Assembly (NCBI RefSeq): GCF_002266425.1
Contig: NZ_NPMN01000008.1
Coordinates: 62,001-126,000 of the forward strand
DNA length: 64,000 nucleotides
Direction: 5' to 3'
Source: Tissierella sp. P1
GTDB taxonomy: Bacteria > Bacillota > Clostridia > Tissierellales > Tissierellaceae
Part shown: piece by piece, positions 24,590 to 32,431 of the stretch
Layout: each line of letters begins with the position of its first letter
How positions within the stretch are numbered: the stretch's first letter is position 1
Notes under the pieces: generated by a model
The model's input: only the letters and a program-made list of their open reading frames with translations
What the model was told of the DNA's origin: nothing
Databases searched by the model: none
Position numbers and translations under genes: made by a program

Positions 24590-24760
24590 AAATATCATAA
24601 TTGTTAACACTAAATATTTCTATGTTTTACCACGGTATTTAGTGTTGTTTATATAAAATATTCCGGATAATGGTGGAGATTATATATAGTAAACATAATA
24701 TATATGATATAATTTTCATACAGGTAATTCATAGAGCCAAAAAGGTACTGCGTAAAAATT
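24590..24760 (+). repeat. Cassette-boundary repeat, degenerate, plus promoter block (copy 10)
   Basis: TATTAAATATCATAATTGTT and TTTTACCACGGTATTTAGTG (24586-24645) echo the 3'-half run-in and hairpin arm. At 24680-24740 the promoter block recurs: TATATATGATATAATTTTCA and CAGGTAATTCATAGAG. The clear inverted arm of the 5' half is missing. It precedes the lipoprotein gene. Confidence 0.5.
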
Positions 24761-24786
24761 ATTTATATTAAAATAGGAGGTAAGAT

Positions 24787-25527
24787 ATGAGAAAATCAAT
24801 ATCATTATGTTTATACTTTATTTTAGCTCTGTTTATCCTTACTTCTTGTGAGGATAAACAAGATGTTGTTCATATGGGAGTAAATGCAGAAATTCTAGAA
24901 ATTTCTGAACAAGAAAAAACTATGTTAGTGAAAGGTCTAGATGAAAATAGTATCTTAGGTGACAAATGCTATGTAAAATGTGAAGATGCTTATTTTATTG
25001 AAGTTGTTGATGGCAAACCTATTGATATTACATTTGATGATTTTTCCGTAAAAGATAAAATAACGGTTGATGTAATTGAGGTTTTAGAAAGCTATCCATC
25101 ATCGACAACAACAGGACGTATACAGCTAATTCAAAGAAGTGATTCAAACTATGATAAAATAAGTGCGTATATGGAGGAAGAATGTAAAAATGTTTTTTCT
25201 CCATACTATGAGTTATTAGATTTTCAAATATCAAATTATCAGGAGGAAGTTGTGAATGAAAATGTTGAAGCTACTTTTTTCTATAAGGTAATACACAAAA
25301 ATTATGATAAAGATCCAGATACAGTAAGATATATTAAAGAAGCGAAGGAACGTGGTGATAGCAACTATCAGCAAATGTATGATGAATACTTGCAGCCAAA
25401 GGAAATGAATTTTGAGTTAAAAGCTATTATGGATAAAAATGATTTAATAACTTTATACTCTAATATTTCTCCAAAAGGAATTGAATGGGAAGAAACGAAA
25501 ATGTCTGATTTTATTCTGAGTAAATAG
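24787..25527 (+). CDS. Uncharacterised lipoprotein (246 aa)
   Basis: ATG 24787 with SD AGGAGGT. The N-terminus is a lipoprotein signal with lipobox LTSC (Cys at residue 21). Residues about 30-110 form a small domain containing AEILEISEQEKTMLVKGLDE and VKDKITVDVIEVLE, reminiscent of OB-fold lipoprotein modules (DUF3221-like). The C-terminal half (about 125-246) is hydrophilic with an NYDKDPDTVRYIKEAKERGD segment seen in DUF4829-type proteins. Exported to the outer face of the membrane; role unknown. Preceded by the promoter block of boundary copy 10. Confidence 0.7.
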   Translation: MRKSISLCLYFILALFILTSCEDKQDVVHMGVNAEILEISEQEKTMLVKGLDENSILGDKCYVKCEDAYFIEVVDGKPIDITFDDFSVKDKITVDVIEVLESYPSSTTTGRIQLIQRSDSNYDKISAYMEEECKNVFSPYYELLDFQISNYQEEVVNENVEATFFYKVIHKNYDKDPDTVRYIKEAKERGDSNYQQMYDEYLQPKEMNFELKAIMDKNDLITLYSNISPKGIEWEETKMSDFILSK

Positions 25528-25592
25528 AAGTGATTTTAAGTATAAGGTTATTACTGAAATTAGAGTAAAGAGTTATCTAAATAAAGACATTT

Positions 25593-25705
25593 AAGCACTA
25601 CACAATATTTATATTAGGCACATTATTAATTTTAAACGTTATGATTACTAAAGTAGATGGAAAAGCTATAACTTAAATTTGACTAGTTGTAGTGCTTAAT
25701 CTTTT
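25593..25705 (+). other. Interval after the lipoprotein gene with a 10-bp inverted repeat
   Basis: AAGCACTACA (25593-25602) and TGTAGTGCTT (25689-25698) are perfect inverted repeats about 86 bases apart, and TTTTTC follows the second arm after a few bases. Between them is TTAAACGTTATGATTACTAA, the run-in of the boundary repeats, without its palindrome. It may be a degenerate cassette end with a long terminator stem. Confidence 0.4.
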
Positions 25706-25825
25706 TCTTGGCAAGTTTTGACATGGGAAATATAATTAAATTAATGTATAATTTAGTTATATTTATTTGTAATGGTAAAAATGTATGTAATAAAGAATTG
25801 TTTGTATCTTATAATGGGGGATGAA

Positions 25826-25996
25826 ATGAAGGGGCTGAGTTTAATTAATATTGGATTTTTAACTTTTATTATTTTGCATGTGATTAATCGATTTGTTATA
25901 AAAGTTTCAGATTCAATTTATGTGGCTATAATGATACTAGCAAATACTTTTTTGTTCGGTGTTATGTTAAAGATTAGAAAAGAAGGGAAAAGATAA
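25826..25996 (+). CDS. Small two-helix membrane protein (56 aa)
   Basis: ATG 25826 with SD GGGGGATG; the upstream extension to 25772 has no ribosome binding site. Two hydrophobic stretches (about residues 5-22 and 29-48) are joined by a short loop, and the tail is basic (KIRKEGKR). The hairpin layout is like many small holin-like or stress peptides, but I cannot assign a family. Confidence 0.55.
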   Translation: MKGLSLINIGFLTFIILHVINRFVIKVSDSIYVAIMILANTFLFGVMLKIRKEGKR

Positions 25997-26288
25997 GTGC
26001 AGCTTGTAATTAAGACATCTAATTCTTAGTTTGTGCAATAATCGGAATTAGATATGTTAAATAGAATTGAATATATTTGATGTTAGGACTCTAGAGCAAT
26101 CTAGGGTATTATTTTATTTATACATAAAAACCTGCTAAGAAAAATCAATAGTTTTTTTCAATTATTTAAGCAAAATTTGAAATGGCAATAAAAAACATCA
26201 TCCTTTTAATCAGATGATGTTTTTTGCATGCTAAATAGACTAACTTGTATATCTGAGTTAGCCTAATTCATCTTTATTCTGTTTATGG

Positions 26289-27488
26289 TTACTGCAGTTC
26301 CATCACTCGAGCATAATATATTCTTAGAAATTTATTAAGGGCGGCAATTTTAGCGACTTTCTTAGGTTTTCCTTCAGCTTCCTTCTTTAGCATATACAAA
26401 TATACTGCTGAATCTTCTGTTGGTTTGACTGTTTTTAAACATTTCATGACTTCGTAACCTGTTTTTCGTAGTAATGAAGAACCTCTTTTGGATATCTTTC
26501 GCCTTGTACCTATAAAAGCTCCTGACTCGTATGGTGGGGAATCCAATCCTGCATAAGCTATCAATGCACTTACACTATGAAATCTTTTCACATCACCGAT
26601 TTCAGCAATTAACCTTGGTGCTAATACATCTCCTACACCATTCATAGCTCTAACTGTCTCATATTCTTTTAAAGTTCTTGCTATAGATTGAAGCTGTGAT
26701 AAAATATTATATAGAGTTTTATTCACTTCTTTTAGAACTCTAACAGATTCCAGAACAAGCATTTTGGTAGATGGTGTTCTGGAAGGAAGTGTTGGAATAC
26801 CACTGCATGCCATCGCATAGATTTTTCTTGCCTTGGACTCACTTGCGTGGTATCCATTCTTTTTAGCCCATTTCTGATAACTTTCAACGAACTTTAATTC
26901 CGTTAGCTTTGTTATGTTATCATAATGCCAATAATGCTCTACAAAATCACTTAGCTTATCCTTCATTGGATTATCAGATCTTTTTCCTGACAACAACTTT
27001 TTTATTCCTGGCATTGTTCTATCAAGAATACTAGTAAGTGCCAACTTACTATCAATTTTTATCTTTATATAATGAGAATATTGTCTACCAAGAAATTTCA
27101 ATTCTTCATATGTCTCTTCGTTCGCTTCATGCTTAGTCAAATGAAACCAATTATCTATCCCATAATTTGCAATCCGTATAGAATCAATTTTGTCTGTTTT
27201 TCCTTTTCTAATAGATGTAGAAGCATATTTCTTCATAACTAAAGGATTTATAATACTTACAAATATTTTTTTGTCTAAAAAAATACTTAATAATGGTAAA
27301 TGGTATGCTCCTGTTGCTTCTAAAACTACTTTTACTTCTCCTTCTAATTCAAGTATTTTATTAGCTAATTTTGTAACCGATCCCTCTGTATGCATGATTT
27401 CAAACGGTGACTGGACTATTTCCCCGTATGGCTTTAAAATGCAAACCATGCTTTTTTCTTTTGACACATCAATTCCTACACTTATCAT
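26289..27488 (-). CDS. IS110-family transposase (DEDD recombinase)
   Basis: ATG (27488) with SD GGAGGT gives 399 residues; the frame extends 11 codons upstream without a ribosome binding site. The N-terminal RuvC-like DEDD domain begins SVGIDVSKEKSMVCILKP (first Asp at about residue 7), with EATGAYHLPL (about 69-78) and GKTDKIDSIRIANYG (about 111-125) supplying further acidic residues. The C-terminal Tnp domain has MNGVGDVLAPRLIAEIGDVK, FHSVSALIAYAGLDSP and a conserved Ser near KISKRGSSLLRK (about 350) that acts as nucleophile in the family. Full length and uninterrupted, so the element may be active. Confidence 0.93.
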   Translation of the reverse strand: MISVGIDVSKEKSMVCILKPYGEIVQSPFEIMHTEGSVTKLANKILELEGEVKVVLEATGAYHLPLLSIFLDKKIFVSIINPLVMKKYASTSIRKGKTDKIDSIRIANYGIDNWFHLTKHEANEETYEELKFLGRQYSHYIKIKIDSKLALTSILDRTMPGIKKLLSGKRSDNPMKDKLSDFVEHYWHYDNITKLTELKFVESYQKWAKKNGYHASESKARKIYAMACSGIPTLPSRTPSTKMLVLESVRVLKEVNKTLYNILSQLQSIARTLKEYETVRAMNGVGDVLAPRLIAEIGDVKRFHSVSALIAYAGLDSPPYESGAFIGTRRKISKRGSSLLRKTGYEVMKCLKTVKPTEDSAVYLYMLKKEAEGKPKKVAKIAALNKFLRIYYARVMELQ

Positions 27489-27589
27489 AGTTAACCTCCA
27501 TGATTTATTTTGTAATTGCAATCCATCTGCACTTATTGCCCTTCATTTTGGTTAGTTACACGAACGTCTTTTATTAGTTCAACCTGCTT

Positions 27590-27780
27590 AATCGAATGCT
27601 ACAATAAGAGATGGCTGACAGTTTTTATGACGGATGCTATAATCCAAAAAAGCCCACGCCAGGCCAATTACTCTCTTATTGTAAAAAAATAAGTGCAAAT
27701 ACTCAACATCATTTATTTGATGTCTTGCATTTACACTTTTATCGTACCAAAAGAGACCCCCTTGGAGGTCTCTGCATATA
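27590..27780 (-). ncRNA. Candidate IS110 bridge RNA
   Basis: Upstream of the transposase, within its noncoding end, the minus strand can form three hairpins: AGAGACC/GGTCTCT (27752-27773), a nested stem with ACATCA/TGATGT inside AAGTGCAAATA against a near-complement (27691-27738), and ACAATAAGAG/CTCTTATTGT (about 27598-27682). IS110 elements are known to encode a structured bridge RNA here whose loops base-pair with target and donor. I infer one by position and structure; loop-target matches were not determined. Confidence 0.5.
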
Positions 27781-27945
27781 TCGAATATGATTGTCTTTAC
27801 TATTAGCAAAGGAGGAAGGGTAACATAGCTGAGTATAGATAAAAAAGAGATACCCAATACTATTATACTCAATTGATGAAATTATGTGAGAAAAATATTT
27901 TTAATATTAATAGATGTTAGTATAGTCTTTTTATTTTAAATTAAA

Positions 27946-27983
27946 ATAGCAAATAGACTTTTAGTAGATCTATTTGCTATAAT
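27946..27983 (+). promoter_or_regulatory. 12-bp perfect inverted repeat overlapping a -10 box
   Basis: ATAGCAAATAGA (27946-27957) and TCTATTTGCTAT (27969-27980) are perfect inverted repeats with an 11-base spacer. TATAAT (27978-27983) overlaps the right arm, as expected for a repressor operator. A strong SD and a 16-codon frame follow. Confidence 0.55.
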
Positions 27984-28010
27984 ACATGTATTAAGGAGGG
28001 AACTAGAACT

Positions 28011-28061
28011 ATGAATAAAATACTTAATATTATTATATTAAATTATATAAGTTTATTATAA
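28011..28061 (+). CDS. Very short ORF (16 aa), possible leader or type I toxin-like peptide
   Basis: ATG 28011 follows AAGGAGGG, among the strongest ribosome binding sites in the window, and encodes MNKILNIIILNYISLL. Its last codons lie in one arm of a perfect 13-bp inverted repeat (28045-28057/28072-28084). No larger gene follows. It could be a leader peptide left after loss of its operon, or a hydrophobic toxin; neither can be shown. Confidence 0.35.
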   Translation: MNKILNIIILNYISLL

Positions 28062-28084
28062 TATTTATTACAATAAACTTATAT

Positions 28085-28452
28085 ATAATTATATTTTCTT
28101 ATTAAGTAATTCACTATGCTTATCTTAAAAAAATTATTATTCTTTTTTCATAACATATAGATTGAAAGCAGGAAGAATAATATTTGCTTTTTTATATCTT
28201 TTTATCAGCGATTTTTGGAAAATTAACTCTGATCTTTTTTATTTAAAAACTTTTTCCAAAAAGAAGGACTTTCAGTTTGAATATTGAAATATATAAGTAA
28301 GGTTTAATGTAAAGAGTGATAAATAATAGAGTTAGACAAGGACATAATTATGGGACCTTAAAGGCCCTATTTTTTTATAATAAAAAATATTGTGATAATA
28401 TTTATGATATACTTTTATGGTAGAATATAGTAACTTAAAAAGGGGGATAATT
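28085..28452 (+). other. AT-rich interval with relic repeats
   Basis: No gene. 28230-28340 repeats the order seen at 28555-28690 and 7500-7620 (CTGATCTTTTTTATTTAAAA, AAAAAGAAGGA, ATATAAGTAA, TAAATAATAG), degenerate copies of one ancestral sequence. A GGACCTTAAAGGCCCTATTTTTTT hairpin near 28352-28377 is a probable terminator. Confidence 0.4.
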
Positions 28453-28545
28453 ATGTTAGGAAGAATAGGTGTTGCAGAGCTTATTTTATTTATAATTTTT
28501 ATCATTGTTATATTTGCATTATTCTCTATTAAGAAGAGAAAATAA
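28453..28545 (+). CDS. Small single-span membrane peptide, TatA-like N-terminus (30 aa)
   Basis: ATG 28453 with SD AAAGGGGG encodes MLGRIGVAELILFIIFIIVI, then FALFSIKKRK. The start resembles the TatA/TatE N-terminus (GRIGVPELILIL), but the amphipathic helix and the FG-P hinge are missing, so Tat function is unlikely. It is a single membrane helix with a basic C-terminal end. Confidence 0.45.
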   Translation: MLGRIGVAELILFIIFIIVIFALFSIKKRK

Positions 28546-28749
28546 TTATCATGATTAATTTTCTAGTCTTTTTTGTTTAAAAATTTTTTAAAAAAAGAAG
28601 TTATAATTTTAATATAAATTTATATAAATAAGTTTTATATAAAAGATTATAAATAATTGTAGAGGGTTTATTATTTATAATTAGAGATTTATTAAATCAA
28701 TTAAAGCCTTTGAGATTCTTGCAAATTGAAAGCAATTATATAAGTAGTT

Positions 28750-28875
28750 TTGATAGATGGTAATTGTAAAATACAGAGAGAAATTGCTGCTATGTTGAGT
28801 ATATCTAGACTTTATGTGTCAAGAATTGAAACAAGATTACTAAATAAGCTAAATAAAACTTTAATGAGTAAATAA
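28750..28875 (+). pseudogene. sigK 3'-terminal fragment
   Basis: The frame reads [41 protein letters not shown] and the same stop as sigK. It equals sigK residues 193-233 with changes at conserved positions (Ser to Asn, Thr to Ile, Gly to Ser, Ser to Leu in region 4.2). There is no start or upstream part. Confidence 0.85.
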
Positions 28876-28910
28876 ATTAATCCAGGTAATTTAATCCTGG
28901 ATTAATTTAC
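28875..28910. terminator. Bidirectional terminator, copy next to yhcN
   Basis: AATTAATCCAGG and CCTGGATTAATT form a perfect stem around TAATTTAAT, flanked by A and T tracts; it ends the leftward yhcN transcript. Confidence 0.8.
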
Positions 28911-28915
28911 TATAC

Positions 28916-29649
28916 CTATCTAACGGGAGCTGTTCTAATAGGAGCAGTTATTCTTGTAAGAATATCTTCTATATCTGTAACAAATGTAGATATAGGATGA
29001 CCACTGCTTATATTGGTACTTATAGTTCTTATTCTAGTGTGAAGAGTAGGGTCTGAAGTTACAGAAACATGTTTTATGTTTTTATCAGCAACTTTTACAG
29101 CAGCTTCTACTTTTTTTCTAAGATCAGAACTTACAGTATGAGTTGTAGTACCTGTAGTAGTTGTATTTCCAATGCTAGTTGTAGCTCCTTTGGTAGCTGT
29201 ATTTCCCTCTAGTTCACATCCCACAAGGCTGTATTTCCATGAACTATTACGGAAGCACCTTTCACTTCTGGTAATTCAGCTACTCGTTTCGCTATAGCAG
29301 TTGCTCTAGTTGATAAATTATTGTTTGCTATATTACCATTATCAGTGGTTCCAGGGACTAAATTGTTACCTCTTAGACTATCATAAGTCATTGGAGTGTT
29401 TCTAAGCGCATTGTTGTTGAGATTAGTGTTATCTCTAACCATACCATTGTTTAGATTAGTATTTAATCTATCCCTAGTATTATAAGGTGTATTAGTCATC
29501 CAACGATTATTTAAGTTATCGTTATATAGTCTAGTTTGTGTAGACATATTTCTCATATTTGTATTCGCTGGACGACAGCCAGCCATTGCTACTAGTAAAA
29601 CTATAGATAATCCTAAAATTTTGATTTTATTTTTTTTCAAATCATCCAC
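28916..29649 (-). pseudogene. YhcN/YlaJ family sporulation lipoprotein, one-base frameshift
   Basis: The N-terminal frame (29649 to 29209) has a lipoprotein signal with lipobox VAMAGC (Cys about residue 25), an Asn/Thr/Arg-rich linker (NNRWMTNTPYNTRDRLNTNL) and the family start of the BON-like domain IAKRVAELPEVKGASVIVHG. After G-N-T-A-L the frame must shift by one base (near 29213-29220) to continue V-G-C-E-L-E-G-N and reach KVEAAVKVADKNIKHVSVTS and the stop at 28916. Spore-membrane lipoproteins of this family affect germination. Only one base is missing, so a sequencing error is a live alternative. Confidence 0.8.
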
Positions 29650-29823
29650 CTCCTACAAATAGTTTTGCACGGAATAGTTTTTTTATTTAGACTAGTTTTT
29701 ATCCAATTTGTATAATCTAGCCAGATTTAAATTTTTTTGTTTTTATTATTAGATATATAGACAGTCATAATATTAGCAGGCTGGCTTTTATGGTATAATA
29801 AAATTAATGACAGGAGGGAAAAA
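29650..29823 (+). promoter_or_regulatory. Divergent promoter region of yhcN and aroE
   Basis: The sequence between the two divergent genes contains TATAAT (near 29793-29798) followed by GACAGGAGGGA before the aroE ATG. A matching -35 is not clear. On the other strand AGGAGGTGGAT precedes the yhcN ATG. Confidence 0.45.
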
Positions 29824-30689
29824 ATGGAAATCACTTGGAATACAAAACTTTATTGTTTAATAGGAAAACCAATAGATAAATCTCTATCACCGATAATACA
29901 TAATAATATTTTTAAAATTTTAAATAAAGACAGTCTCTATCTAGGATTTAATATAGAAGAAACTGATTTAAAGACAACAATAAATGGATTTAAGGCAATG
30001 AAAATAGAAAGCTTTAATGTAACTATTCCATATAAGAAATCTATAATTAAATATCTAGATGATATTACTCCAGAAGCCAAAGCTATGGGGGCAGTTAATA
30101 CTGTAAAAAATCATAATGGAAGATTTATTGGATATAATACAGATGGTGATGGTTTTTTACAAACTTTTCACAATAATAACATAGATATAAAAGGTAAAAA
30201 TATTTTGCTTATAGGCGCAGGAGGAGCTGCATACGCGATTGCAAATGCATTGGTGAAGAAAGATATATATAGTATAACTATTGCTAATAGAACCTTAGAT
30301 AATAGCTTCTTATTGCAAAAAAAGATAAAAAAAGATAAAAAAGATAAATGAATAAAATTTTAATAGAGATAATGAATTTAAATTTAGATAATATAGATAA
30401 AAAAAATATAGATATTATTATTAATTCCACATCCATAGGTATGTATCCTTTAGAAAATATGACACCACTGGAATTAAGTGGATTTTCTACTAATACTATT
30501 GCTTATGATATAGTATATAAACCATATGAAACTAAATTAATAAAAGAGGCTAAAGCCAGAGGTATGAAATCATTTAATGGAATATCTATGCTCTTAAATC
30601 AAGCTATTTTTAGTCAAAATATTTGGGGGAATTTAGATAAAAAAATAAATTTGGAAATATTTAAAAAAATAAGAAGGAATTTTGACTAA
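29824..30689 (+). pseudogene. aroE: Shikimate dehydrogenase split by a frameshift in A-runs
   Basis: The first frame (29824-30351) has the substrate domain IGKPIDKSLSPIIHNNIF (about residues 13-30) with catalytic Lys in TIPYKKSIIKYLDDI, then NTDGDGF and the NADP-binding GAGGAAYAIANALV (about 131-144). It ends in a Lys/Asp-rich stretch made by three AAAAAA(A)GAT units. The second frame (30348-30689) continues IIINSTSIGMYPLENMTPLE to the end FNGISMLLNQAIFSQNIWG. Together they give the normal ~285 residues. The enzyme reduces 3-dehydroshikimate in aromatic biosynthesis; aroK and aroQ are 19 kb downstream. Indels in the A-runs broke the frame, by mutation or by sequencing error. Confidence 0.8.
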
Positions 30690-30737
30690 TTATATAGAAT
30701 AATACAACGAAGGATAATAATACTTGAAGGTGATGGA

Positions 30738-32420
30738 ATGATAAATAAAAAATTAAAGCTGGGAGAATTATTACTATATGCTGGAAAAATAACTGAAATT
30801 CAACTTAAAAATGCTTTAGATATACAGAAAAGGTCAGGGAAAAAGTTAGGAGAAGTTATTGTTGCTGAAAAATTTACTACTGAGGATGATATTATTGAGG
30901 TATTAGAATTTCAGCTAGGAATACCACATGTAGATTTAGATAAGTATCAAATAAATTCGTCTGTAGCCACAATCATTCCAGAAAATATAGTTAGGCGATA
31001 TGAACTCATAGCGATAGATAAAAGAGATGATATTCTCATAGTAGCTATGGTTGATCCATTGAATATTTTTGCTTTAGACGATGTTAAAATTTTCGTTAAA
31101 TCAGAGATTCAACCAGTTATTTCAACAAAGGAAAAACTGTTAAAAGCAATAGATAGATTTTATAGTGGAGAAACTACAAAAAAAGTATTAGAAGAATTTG
31201 AAGAGAATTTTTTACCTATTAATACAGATGATGTAGAGGACTCTGAGCTATTAGAAGTAACCAGTGCTCCAATAGTGAAACTCTTAAACTCTATAATCGA
31301 ACAAGCTGTACGGGAAAGAGCATCTGATATACATATAGAGCCATATGCTGAAGATATAAGAGTGCGATTTCGTATAGATGGAGATTTAAGAGAGGTTATG
31401 ATACTTGCTAAAGGTAGTCTTTCAGGTATAGTTACTAGGATTAAAATTATCGGAAAAATGAATATTGCAGAAAAAAGAATACCTCAAGACGGTAGAGTAG
31501 AAACTAAAATAAATGGTAAGGAAATAGATATGAGAATATCTACTTTGCCAACAGTTTATGGAGAAAAGATTGTAATAAGATTACTAGATAGGTCTAATTT
31601 TATGTTCACAAAGGAAGCATTAGGTTTCAGCAAGGATGGGTTAGAAATATTCAATAAGATTCTAGCCCAACCATATGGAATGATATTAGTTACAGGACCT
31701 ACAGGGAGTGGAAAGACTACTACTTTATATACTGTTCTTCAAGAGTTAAATCAAATAGAAAAAAATATAATCACTATAGAGGATCCAGTAGAGTATAAAT
31801 TAAATGGAATCAATCAAGTACAGGTAAATACAAAGGCTGGATTAACCTTTGCCTCTGGACTTAGAGCCATACTTAGACAAGACCCAGATATAGTAATGGT
31901 AGGAGAAATAAGGGATAGCGAAACTGCCGAGATAGCAATTAGGGCAGCAATTACTGGACATTTAGTTCTTTCCACTTTACATACTAATGACAGTCCTTCT
32001 ACCGTTGCAAGGCTTATTGATATGGGAATAGAATCATATTTAGTATCATCAGCTATTATAGGAGTCGTATCTCAAAGATTAATAAAATTACTTTGTCCAA
32101 AATGTAAGACGTCTTATGAGGCTGGGTATTTAGAAAAAAAAATCTTGGGTATGGAAGAAAAAGATAAATTGATATTAAATAAAGCCGTAGGATGTAGTTT
32201 TTGTAACAATGGATATAAAGGGAGAAGGGCAGTACATGAATTGATGCCAATTAATGAAAGTATTAGGCAACTTATAGATAAAGGAGCTAATATAGATGAA
32301 TTAAGGACACAAGCTATAAAAGATGGAATGCATACATTATTAGAATCAGCAGCAAGCTTAGCAATTAGAGGAGATACTTCCTATGATGAAGTATTAAGAG
32401 TAGGATTTACATTGGGATAG
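30738..32420 (+). CDS. pilB: Type IV pilus extension ATPase
   Basis: A 560-residue GspE/PilB protein. An N-terminal MshEN domain (about residues 1-150; MshEN domains bind c-di-GMP in some relatives) precedes the ATPase core with Walker A GPTGSGKTT (about 320-328), Asp box and Walker B (IVMVGEIRDSETAEIA), His box GHLVLSTLHTND and a tetracysteine zinc motif (LLCPKCK, then GCSFCNNGYKGR) near the C-terminus. It powers pilus polymerisation at the inner face of the membrane. First of three tightly spaced genes pilB-pilT-pilC; start ATG with SD GGTGATGG. Confidence 0.96.
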   Translation: MINKKLKLGELLLYAGKITEIQLKNALDIQKRSGKKLGEVIVAEKFTTEDDIIEVLEFQLGIPHVDLDKYQINSSVATIIPENIVRRYELIAIDKRDDILIVAMVDPLNIFALDDVKIFVKSEIQPVISTKEKLLKAIDRFYSGETTKKVLEEFEENFLPINTDDVEDSELLEVTSAPIVKLLNSIIEQAVRERASDIHIEPYAEDIRVRFRIDGDLREVMILAKGSLSGIVTRIKIIGKMNIAEKRIPQDGRVETKINGKEIDMRISTLPTVYGEKIVIRLLDRSNFMFTKEALGFSKDGLEIFNKILAQPYGMILVTGPTGSGKTTTLYTVLQELNQIEKNIITIEDPVEYKLNGINQVQVNTKAGLTFASGLRAILRQDPDIVMVGEIRDSETAEIAIRAAITGHLVLSTLHTNDSPSTVARLIDMGIESYLVSSAIIGVVSQRLIKLLCPKCKTSYEAGYLEKKILGMEEKDKLILNKAVGCSFCNNGYKGRRAVHELMPINESIRQLIDKGANIDELRTQAIKDGMHTLLESAASLAIRGDTSYDEVLRVGFTLG

Positions 32421-32431
32421 GGGGACATAAA

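Larger units (their letters stand above)
26110..27890 (-). mobile_element. IS110-family insertion sequence (ends approximate)
   Basis: The element comprises a DEDD-type transposase gene (26289-27488, minus strand), a long structured noncoding stretch upstream of it (27489-27890) and a short downstream stretch with a bidirectional terminator (AAACATCATC/GATGATGTTT, 26187-26222). IS110 elements have no clear terminal inverted repeats and do not always duplicate the target, so the ends given are estimates. Confidence 0.7.
28750..29125 (+). repeat. Right copy of island-flanking direct repeat
   Basis: It matches 4152-4512 in the same orientation: the sigK 3' end (28750-28875), the terminator (28875-28910) and the yhcN 3' end (from 28916). 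The left copy has an intact sigK attached and the right copy has the (frameshifted) full yhcN attached, as expected if an element carrying the shared segment recombined into a sigK-yhcN junction. Confidence 0.85.

Noticed and set aside
5013-24760. Boundary repeats as CRISPR repeats
   Set aside because: They are spaced by whole genes of different length, carry inverted arms and promoters, and there are no cas genes or regular spacers.
5013-24760. Calling the array a true integron
   Set aside because: No integron integrase or attI site is visible, and the attC core motifs are not recognisable by eye. Only the arrangement is integron-like.
28453-28545. TatA protein
   Set aside because: Only the first 12 or so residues resemble TatA; the hinge and amphipathic helix are missing.
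7590-28705. 12-bp palindromes ATAAATAAT...ATTATTTAT near 7600 and 28670 as regulatory hairpins
   Set aside because: They lie within diverged copies of one coding relic and follow from its codons, so they are probably not functional structures.
30348-30689. Second half of aroE as an independent gene
   Set aside because: Its sequence is the C-terminal half of shikimate dehydrogenase and it has no ribosome binding site; it is the continuation of the upstream frame.
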